Shown here: positions 6,165 to 11,328 of the stretch, one piece after another | Numbering within the stretch: the first letter of the stretch is position 1 | Layout: each line of letters begins with the position of its first letter | Assembly (NCBI GenBank): GCA_003139735.1 | Contig: PLGA01000494.1 | Coordinates: 1 to 11,328, forward strand | Origin: Bryobacterales bacterium | GTDB lineage: Bacteria > Acidobacteriota > Terriglobia > Bryobacterales > Bryobacteraceae | DNA length: 11,328 bases | Reading direction: 5' to 3' | The notes under the pieces: generated by a model | What the model saw: only the letters and a program-made list of their open reading frames with translations | Database searches by the model: none | What the model was told of the DNA's origin: nothing | Made by a program: the position numbers and the translations under genes

Positions 6165-7885
6165 ACTTCTTCTCGAAACTCCGGCTGGGACTGGCCGCCA
6201 AGGTGGCGATCTGCGTAATCGCCGGCACGGCGGTTTTCTTCGCGTTATTCGGCTTCCTCAACCTGCGGATGGAGCGCTCCTATTCGCGGGATATGGTGGA
6301 GCAGTCCGCCGAGCGCATCACCGACATCATCCTGCGCAGCACGCGTTACCAGATGCTGCACAATGACCGCGACGCCCTCCTCAATATCATCCAGGATCTG
6401 GGCAGCGAGCCGGGAATCCGGCGCATCGACCTCTTCAATAAGGACGGACGCATCACCCTTTCCACCCACGCGGGCGAAGTCGGCCATGTCGTCGACAAGA
6501 GCGCCGAGGGCTGTGTGCAGTGCCATCCCGGATCGACGCCGCTCGAAAAACCCTCCAGCGGAGGCCGCGCCCGCGAATTCACCGAAAACGGCGAGCCCAT
6601 GCTGGGCGTGATGCGGGCCATCTACAACTCTCCCGATTGTTCGAGCGCCGCCTGCCACGTCCACCAGGCCGGCCAGCGCGTGCTCGGCGTGATCGACGCC
6701 CATCTTTCGCTCGCCGGCGTGGACGCTCAGATCCAGCAGCATCAGCGCGCCCTCACCTGGTTCCTGGCGGGCGCGATCGTCTTCGGTTGCGTTTCGGCGG
6801 TGCTGTTCATGTGGGTGGTGGTGTACCGGCCGGTCAGGGAATTGATCGACGGAACGCATCGCGTGGCCGGCGGCGACATGGCCTACCGCTTGCCGGTCCG
6901 CTCCGACGACGAACTCGGCGATCTGGCCGCGTCCTTCAACAGGATGACCGGGCAGGTCGCTGGCGTGCAGGCCAAGATCGAAGAACAGGTGCGCCGCAAG
7001 ACCGCCGAGCTCGAGGGCGCTCACAAGTTTCTGCTGCGGTCGGAAAAAATGGCCTCCATCGGGAAACTGGCCGCCACCGTGGCGCATGAGATCAATAATC
7101 CCCTGTTCGGCATTCTCACCTACGCGCGCCTGGTATCGCGCGGATTGAAGAAGCAGGAGTTCGCCGGCCGCGACGACCTGGCCGAGCAGCTTGAGACCAT
7201 CGAACGCGAGAGCAAACGCTGCGGCGACCTGGTGAAGAACCTGCTCACCTTCTCCCGCCAGGCGCCCAGTAACCGCGAACCGAACGACCTGAATGCCATC
7301 GTGCGCCGCGCCATTCTGCTGGTCAAACACAAGCTGGACTTGCAGAGCATCGAGTTGAAGGAGGACCTGGCGCCGGACCTTCCCCCCGCTCACTGCGACG
7401 GCAACCAGATCCAGCAGGTGGTCCTGGTGCTGCTGGTGAATGCCGCGGAGGCCATGCCCAAAGGCGGCCGCATCGAAATCTCCACGCGGTTCGACGGCGG
7501 CTCCGACCAGTGTTCCGTGCAGGTCAAAGACACGGGCGGCGGCATTCCGGAAGAAGTCTTGCCGCGCATCTTCGATCCTTTTTTTACGACCAAAGAGGAC
7601 CAGAACCGGACCGGCCTCGGCTTGGCCGTGGCGCACAGCATCGTGGAGCAGCACGCCGGGGAGATCTCCGTGCGTTCCACGCCGGCGGAGGGAACCGAAT
7701 TTACCGTGGCGCTGCCCGCCGCACTGCCGAGCCGCGACGGTGACGGAGCGGTTGGTCTCCGCGGCCCCACGGCCGCGCTTCCGAGCCGCGACGGTGACGG
7801 AGCGGTCGGACAGATGGTCTCCACGGTCGCGCTTCCGAGCCGCGACGGTGACGGAGCGGTTGGTCTCCACGGCCCCAAAGGATAG
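6161..7885 (+). CDS. sensor histidine kinase with a periplasmic haem-c-like sensor domain
   Basis: 574 aa. TM1 (~13-34), periplasmic domain (~35-196), TM2 (~198-222), HAMP (~225-277, with PV and DDELGDLAASFN), coiled linker, HisKA with phospho-acceptor H309 in VAHEINNP, and HATPase_c with N427 (VNAAEAM), D457 in DTGGG, FDPFFTTK and GLGLAV. The sensor domain holds C118-V-Q-C121-H122, a classical CXXCH haem-c motif, and C160-X4-C165-H166, the CX4CH variant known from some multihaem cytochromes, with H168 nearby. It should therefore bind one or two covalent haems and sense redox state, NO, CO or O2; ligand is inference. The start overlaps the HybB-like stop (ATGA). The last ~47 residues are three repeats of an 18-aa unit made by a minisatellite, with no role evident in the kinase fold. 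Partner: the response regulator 15 bases downstream. Confidence 0.93.
   Translation: MNFFSKLRLGLAAKVAICVIAGTAVFFALFGFLNLRMERSYSRDMVEQSAERITDIILRSTRYQMLHNDRDALLNIIQDLGSEPGIRRIDLFNKDGRITLSTHAGEVGHVVDKSAEGCVQCHPGSTPLEKPSSGGRAREFTENGEPMLGVMRAIYNSPDCSSAACHVHQAGQRVLGVIDAHLSLAGVDAQIQQHQRALTWFLAGAIVFGCVSAVLFMWVVVYRPVRELIDGTHRVAGGDMAYRLPVRSDDELGDLAASFNRMTGQVAGVQAKIEEQVRRKTAELEGAHKFLLRSEKMASIGKLAATVAHEINNPLFGILTYARLVSRGLKKQEFAGRDDLAEQLETIERESKRCGDLVKNLLTFSRQAPSNREPNDLNAIVRRAILLVKHKLDLQSIELKEDLAPDLPPAHCDGNQIQQVVLVLLVNAAEAMPKGGRIEISTRFDGGSDQCSVQVKDTGGGIPEEVLPRIFDPFFTTKEDQNRTGLGLAVAHSIVEQHAGEISVRSTPAEGTEFTVALPAALPSRDGDGAVGLRGPTAALPSRDGDGAVGQMVSTVALPSRDGDGAVGLHGPKG
7727..7882 (+). repeat. 54-bp minisatellite, three copies, inside the kinase 3' end
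   Basis: A 29-base core beginning CCGAGCCGCGACGGTGACGG occurs at 7727-7755, 7781-7809 and 7835-7863, identical except for one T/C change. The period is exactly 54 bases (18 codons), so copy number can vary without shifting frame. Between cores the sequence is GGTCTCC-CGGCC-like and more variable; the third unit is cut short by the stop codon. The encoded unit is PSRDGDGAVG plus eight variable residues. It looks like a short mobile or intergenic repeat that has been captured and tandemly duplicated in the coding region. Confidence 0.9.
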
Positions 7886-7900
7886 GTAACGGGAGGAATT

Positions 7901-9265
7901 ATGGCAACTGTAACGGAACCGCCGGTGGCGGCGAAAACCAAGGGCAGAATTCTCATCGTCGACGACGAGCTGGTCGTGCGCGATTCTCTCGGCAAGTGGT
8001 TCACTAGCGAGGGCTACGCGGCGCGCCCCGTGGGCAGCGCCCGCGAGGCCCTCGAGACCATCCAGCAGACCGAGTTCGACATCGCGCTCATCGATATCAA
8101 GATGCCGGGCATGGACGGCATGGAGCTGCAGTCGCGGCTCCGCGAGGCCGATCCGGAGCTGACTGTCGTCATCATGACCGGCTACGCGTCCGTCGATACG
8201 GCCGTCCAGGCGCTCAAGCACGGCGCCTACGATTACATCACCAAGCCGGTGGACCCCGATGAGCTCTCCCACCTGGTGGCCAACGCTCTCGAGCACAAAC
8301 GGGCGCGGCGCGAAGTGGTGCGTCTGCGCGAGAACCTGCAGGAGGTTTTCCCCTGGACCGAGTTGATCGGCAAGAGCCCCTCCATGAAGAAGGTGGTCGA
8401 GCTGATCGAAATGGTGGCGCCCACCGAGGCCACCGTGCTCATCACCGGCGAAAGCGGAACCGGCAAGGAAGTGGTGGCGCGCGCCATCCACGCCGCCGGG
8501 CCGCGGCGCTACATGCCGATGGTCGCCATCCACTGCGGCGCGCTCACCGAAACCCTGCTTGAGAGCGAGCTGTTCGGCCACGAAAAAGGCGCCTTCACCG
8601 GCGCGCAGTATCGCAAGAAGGGCAAGTTCGAAGTCGCCGACGGCGGCAGCGTCTTCCTCGACGAAATCAGCGACATCAGCCTCAAGACGCAGACCGACTT
8701 GCTGCGCGTGCTCCAGGAAAAGGAGATCGTCCGCGTCGGCGGCAACCAGCCTATCAAGGTGGATTTCCGCTGCATCGCGGCCACCAACAAGAACCTCGAA
8801 GCGCTGGTCAAGGCGGGCACCTTCCGGCCGGATTTGTATTACCGGCTGCACGTCTTTTGCATCGAGCTGCCGCCCCTGCGCGACCGCCGCGACGACATCC
8901 CGCTGCTGGTCAACCACTTCCTCAACAAGTTCTGCACCGCCACCAGCCGCCCCGTGCCGCAACTAACGGCGGAGGCTCTCGAAGTGCTCATGCGCCACGA
9001 CTGGCCGGGCAACGTGCGCGAGCTGGAAAACGCCGTCGAGCGCGCGCTGGTGGTCGGGCGCGGCCAGGAGATCCGTCCGGCCGATTTCTCCTTCCAGTTT
9101 CAGGTGGAAGAACTCAAGGGCGGCAGAACCCTTGAGGATATCGAGCGCGCCCACATCGAACGCATCCTGCGCGAGACGCAGCACAACCTCTCTCGCGCCG
9201 CGCGCGTGCTGGACATAGACCGCACCACTCTTTACAATAAGCTGCGCCGTTACGGATTGCGGTGA
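7901..9265 (+). CDS. NtrC-family sigma-54-dependent response regulator
   Basis: 454 aa. Receiver domain ~16-130 with acidic pocket D21/D22, phospho-acceptor D65 (LIDIKMPG) and K115 (YITKPVD). AAA+ domain ~150-385 with Walker A GESGTGKE (183-190), the sigma-54 contact loop GAFTGA (230-235) and Walker B FLDE (D254/E255). Fis-type helix-turn-helix at ~410-454 (LSRAARVLDIDRTTLYNKLRR). When phosphorylated, such proteins oligomerise at enhancer sites and open sigma-54 promoters. All key residues are intact. It sits 15 bases behind the haem-type kinase with a strong GGGAGG (7891-7896), so the two form a two-component system, and the sigma-54 promoter at 3464 is the likeliest target. The stop overlaps the next gene's GTG by 4 bases. 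The N-terminal ATVTE echoes the minisatellite read in another frame. Confidence 0.96.
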   Translation: MATVTEPPVAAKTKGRILIVDDELVVRDSLGKWFTSEGYAARPVGSAREALETIQQTEFDIALIDIKMPGMDGMELQSRLREADPELTVVIMTGYASVDTAVQALKHGAYDYITKPVDPDELSHLVANALEHKRARREVVRLRENLQEVFPWTELIGKSPSMKKVVELIEMVAPTEATVLITGESGTGKEVVARAIHAAGPRRYMPMVAIHCGALTETLLESELFGHEKGAFTGAQYRKKGKFEVADGGSVFLDEISDISLKTQTDLLRVLQEKEIVRVGGNQPIKVDFRCIAATNKNLEALVKAGTFRPDLYYRLHVFCIELPPLRDRRDDIPLLVNHFLNKFCTATSRPVPQLTAEALEVLMRHDWPGNVRELENAVERALVVGRGQEIRPADFSFQFQVEELKGGRTLEDIERAHIERILRETQHNLSRAARVLDIDRTTLYNKLRRYGLR

Positions 9266-9825
9266 AACCGATTCATCTCATCCCGCTTGCCAACGGAGCC
9301 GGCGGCAACGGATCCGGCGCGGAGCCGGACCTGAGCATGCTGGAGCGCGTGGCCTCCGCGCTGGCGCGCACCTTTCGCACCCCATGCCGCATACGGCCCG
9401 ATACGTTCGACCTGTCCTTCTCGCACGACGCCGGACGGAATCAGTACCACTCCACCGCGATTATCCAGCGTCTGGAGCGCGCCGCCGACCCCGATGCGCG
9501 CGTTCTGGGGGTCACCGCCTGCGACCTGTATGTTCCCGTGCTGACCTTCGTATTCGGCGAGGCGCAGCTTGACGGCAATTGCGCCGTGGTATCCACCGCG
9601 CGGTTGAAGGAGGAATTCTACGGCCTGCCGCGCCGCGAAGAACTGCTCCTCGATCGCCTCATCAAGGAAGCCGCGCACGAGCTGGGCCACACCTTCGGCC
9701 TCCGTCACTGCATGGACTGGCGCTGCGTGATGGCCTCCAGCCACGCCGTGGAACGCCTGGACGTCAAAGGCGCCGACTTCTGCAAGGCCTGCCGGAAGAC
9801 CGTGGTCGAAGACGGCTATTGGTAA
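9262..9825 (+). CDS. amzA: archaemetzincin zinc metalloprotease
   Basis: 187 aa, the usual length of AmzA. The metzincin zinc site is H139-E140-L-G-H143-x2-G146-x2-H149, with M157 as the Met-turn. The archaemetzincin hallmark of a second, structural zinc site is complete: C150, C155, C174 and C177 (HC-X4-C...FC-X2-C), with SS (159-160) and D167-V-K169 between. No signal peptide or membrane segment, so cytoplasmic. The physiological substrate of the family is unknown. It starts with GTG in a GTGA overlap with the regulator's stop, implying coupled translation and shared control with the redox/sensor genes. Last gene of the run; the tandem repeat follows its stop within 8 bases. Family call is very secure; role in this operon is not. 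Confidence 0.95.
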   Translation: MKPIHLIPLANGAGGNGSGAEPDLSMLERVASALARTFRTPCRIRPDTFDLSFSHDAGRNQYHSTAIIQRLERAADPDARVLGVTACDLYVPVLTFVFGEAQLDGNCAVVSTARLKEEFYGLPRREELLLDRLIKEAAHELGHTFGLRHCMDWRCVMASSHAVERLDVKGADFCKACRKTVVEDGYW

Positions 9826-9832
9826 GGGGATC

Positions 9833-9933
9833 CGAAGCTCGTAAGAGCGTCAGAGCATAGCCCATGGCGCAAGCCATCGGCTCCGAATCGAAGCTCGTAA
9901 GAGCGTCAGAGCATAGCCCATGGCGCAAGCCAT
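9833..9933. repeat. two 45-bp direct repeats with internal hairpins
   Basis: Identical 45-bp copies lie at 9833-9877 and 9889-9933, separated by 11 bases. Each contains GCTC-GTAA-GAGC, a 4-bp stem, and CCCATGG-CGCAAG-CCAT; in the second copy the arm extends to a full 7-bp palindrome (CCCATGG/CCATGGG). The following bases to 10018 contain no gene and include another small stem (GCCCC/GGGGC, 9957-9970). The layout suggests a dispersed intergenic repeat. Two copies with palindromic units and no varied spacers do not make a CRISPR array. It may act as the operon's 3' boundary, though there is no T-run. Confidence 0.85.
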
Positions 9934-10018
9934 GGGGAAACCGCGCGATCCTGGAAGCCCCGGCAGGGGCGAAAGACCGCGCCACTGCGCCGGAACTGCC
10001 GTGTGGTCCGCGACTGGA

Positions 10019-10234
10019 TCAAAGCAGATCGTCCAACAGCCGCGTTTCGCCCCGCTCGTCTTCTTCGAGGGCCTCGCGCGCCATTCGACGGATCACGTCG
10101 CGTTTCTCCGCAAAGCGCGTCTTCCAATCGTCCTCGTCGGCTAGCGACGCGAGGATCTGCGACGCGATCGCATCCTGCTCATCTTGGGGCAGCGCGACGA
10201 CCTTTTCCAGCGCCCTCTCCAGTAACGTCGCCAT
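10019..10234 (-). CDS. small antitoxin-like protein (orphan)
   Basis: 71 aa, acidic and helical: an N-terminal LLERALEKVVALPQDEQDAIA helix, then WKTRFAEKRDVIRRMAREAL and an ED-rich tail ending LLDDLL. This pattern is typical of small antitoxin-like proteins found beside RelE/ParE-type toxins; I recognise the type rather than a named family. No toxin reading frame is seen on either side: downstream (minus direction) lies the repeat block, upstream the TIGR03435 gene. A -10-like TAGAAT (minus strand, 10241-10246) is six bases before the ATG, and GAGG is one base away, suggesting a leaderless transcript. The long plus-strand frame across it is a shadow. Confidence 0.65.
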   Translation of the reverse strand: MATLLERALEKVVALPQDEQDAIASQILASLADEDDWKTRFAEKRDVIRRMAREALEEDERGETRLLDDLL

Positions 10235-10240
10235 GCCTCA

Positions 10241-10246
10241 ATTCTA
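10241..10246 (-). promoter_or_regulatory. -10-like element of the antitoxin-like gene
   Basis: On the minus strand TAGAAT matches TATAAT at 5 of 6 positions and ends six bases before the ATG, so transcription would begin about at the start codon. No -35 match at 16-18 bases was found. Confidence 0.35.
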
Positions 10247-10326
10247 TCAGCGGACAGACCGAGCCGCATGCCCGCCCCTACCCCAGCCCCGCGAACCGAC
10301 ACCCGATCCAACCCCGGCGGCCAAAT

Positions 10327-11256
10327 TTAATTCGCGGTCGACCGCTCCGCATGATCGACCACCAGTACCTCGACCGGTCCCTTTGCCGGCGTGAGCTTCA
10401 GCCCGAGCTGTTCCTCCAGTGCGGCGAAGATGTTTAAGAGGTTGCGGTCGGAGGGAAGCCTGGCGCCGCCCGGATCGTCCGTCCCTCCGTACCCCGGGAA
10501 TCCCATCAGGGCATCGTCTGCGGTGAAACTCAGATTAAGGTCGAATTCGCCGGTGAATCCGGTCTTGTCTGATACCGGCCGTCCCAGCGCCATTGCAAGC
10601 TCCCTGATGAGGTCTGCCATGTGAACCTTGCTTCCTTCCATTCGCAGCCCTGTGGGATCCATGAGCAGGGGCACATAGCCACAGTCCACCTTTCCCGGAA
10701 CGTAGTGTGGCGTCGTGCCAGGCGGAAAAGAGACGCAGTCTACGTCCTTCGGCGGCGGCAGTTTGAAACCACCCTTTGCCGCCGTCAAATCGTAGACAGG
10801 GAGATCCCTCGTTTCCCGGTGGAGCGCCAGCTTGAACCTGTCGGCCAGAAGCGTTTGCAGCATAAGCCACGCGTGCTTCGGATCGGTGGCGCTCTCCGGT
10901 TTGGCCTCGATATCGTAGCCAACGGAATCGATCCACGACGGACCTCCAACCACCTGAGAGGCCAGCAGGGGGAGTGAGTGGCCCAGCATACTGTCGTCGT
11001 GGTCCGCGTACGCAAATTGAATGAGAAGCTTCAATGACGCGTTCGTCGCGGTCAGCCGCCCGCCCGGTTGGTAGCCGGCGCCCATCGGGTGCTGCGTGCG
11101 CTCATTCCAGTTAGAAGTATTCTGTTTAATCGACGCCACGGCAAATGCGGGATGCGCTTCCGGCTGGCCGAACAATCCGTATGCCGCGGCCACCATGAGA
11201 ACCGCCGCTACCAGGACCAGGCGTTTCACCCACTGCTGACAGACGCGCGCTTGCAT
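10327..11256 (-). CDS. TIGR03435 (Solibacter-type) secreted protein of unknown function
   Basis: 309 aa from the ATG at 11256. An N-terminal signal sequence with basic start (VKR), hydrophobic LVLVAAVLMVAAAYGLFG and short polar end is followed by the family marks: FAVASIKQN at the beginning of the mature part, LLQTLLADRFKLALHRETRDLPVYDL in the middle (the YxL 'DRF.L..H.E...LPVY.L' block), PVSDKTGFTGEFDLNLSF, and a C-terminal LGLKLTPAKGPVEVLVVDHAE. TIGR03435 proteins are numerous in Solibacter-like Acidobacteriota; their function is unknown. Upstream in-frame starts exist (TTG 11304, ATG 11268); 11256 is chosen because the -10-like TATGAT (11264-11269) lies between, and the signal peptide then starts at a usual distance. 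No good Shine-Dalgarno is visible. Confidence 0.88.
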   Translation of the reverse strand: MQARVCQQWVKRLVLVAAVLMVAAAYGLFGQPEAHPAFAVASIKQNTSNWNERTQHPMGAGYQPGGRLTATNASLKLLIQFAYADHDDSMLGHSLPLLASQVVGGPSWIDSVGYDIEAKPESATDPKHAWLMLQTLLADRFKLALHRETRDLPVYDLTAAKGGFKLPPPKDVDCVSFPPGTTPHYVPGKVDCGYVPLLMDPTGLRMEGSKVHMADLIRELAMALGRPVSDKTGFTGEFDLNLSFTADDALMGFPGYGGTDDPGGARLPSDRNLLNIFAALEEQLGLKLTPAKGPVEVLVVDHAERSTAN

Positions 11257-11263
11257 CGCACTT

Positions 11264-11269
11264 ATCATA
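11264..11269 (-). promoter_or_regulatory. -10-like element of the TIGR03435 gene
   Basis: TATGAT on the minus strand (5 of 6 to TATAAT) ends seven bases before the ATG at 11256, implying a leaderless or very short leader. No convincing -35 at 16-18 bases. If real, starts upstream of it are excluded. Confidence 0.35.
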
Positions 11270-11328
11270 TAACGAGCGTCCCTTCTCTTGCATTGCACCG
11301 CCAACCCGGCGCAGGGTGGCGCGGGCGG

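Noticed and set aside
7727..7882. CRISPR-like reading of the three 29-base cores with 25-base intervals
   Set aside because: The intervals are related to each other (GGTCTCC/CGGCC motifs), the array is in frame inside a gene, and there are no cas genes.
6245..8962. Very long open frame on the minus strand (905 codons) opposite the kinase and regulator
   Set aside because: It is the GC-rich shadow of two genes with intact catalytic motifs; its translation is His/Gly/Asp/Arg-rich with no recognisable domain.
9833..9933. CRISPR array
   Set aside because: Only two copies, an 11-base interval rather than a spacer of ~30, and no cas genes.
9864..10394. 176-codon plus-strand frame over the repeat block and antitoxin-like gene
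   Set aside because: Begins inside the 45-bp repeat, is Ser/Arg/Pro-rich, and lies antisense to a better small gene and the end of the TIGR03435 gene.

Overview
The window looks like chromosome from a high-GC soil acidobacterium of the Solibacter/Bryobacter type. The best marker is the minus-strand gene at 10327-11256, a TIGR03435-type protein; that family is expanded in Solibacter-like Acidobacteriota and rare elsewhere. A bacterial archaemetzincin and several short repeats in the gaps fit the same picture. Taxonomy is inferred from family content only.

Layout. 98-1468 (+) is a secreted M28 carboxypeptidase-Q-like metallopeptidase. It converges across a strongly folded spacer (1477-1549) on a minus-strand pair, 2159-2644 and 1619-2137. 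These are paralogous secreted proteins with Gly-rich linkers and LTxxQ/Spy-like helices. Divergent from them is a small two-helix membrane protein with TPR repeats (2774-3283).

The centre (3464-9825) is a tightly packed six-gene plus-strand unit behind a near-consensus sigma-54 promoter (3464-3478). The genes are: a membrane-anchored GcvH-like protein without the lipoyl lysine; a HybA-like 16-cysteine ferredoxin subunit; a HybB/NrfD-like quinone-site membrane subunit; a sensor histidine kinase whose periplasmic domain carries CXXCH and CX4CH haem-c motifs; an NtrC-type sigma-54 activator with GAFTGA; and an archaemetzincin protease. Three of the junctions are 4-base stop/start overlaps. My reading is a self-regulated redox module: the HybA/HybB-like pair moves electrons to or from quinone, the haem kinase senses periplasmic redox state, and the regulator drives the operon's own promoter. 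No catalytic subunit (hydrogenase, molybdoenzyme or cytochrome) is present in the window.

The right end holds a tandem 45-bp repeat (9833-9933), a lone 71-aa antitoxin-like gene (10019-10234, minus) without a visible toxin, and the TIGR03435 gene. A 54-bp minisatellite in three in-frame copies forms the kinase C-terminus. Several genes outside the operon have a -10-like hexamer only 6-11 bases before the start codon, suggesting leaderless or short-leader mRNAs.
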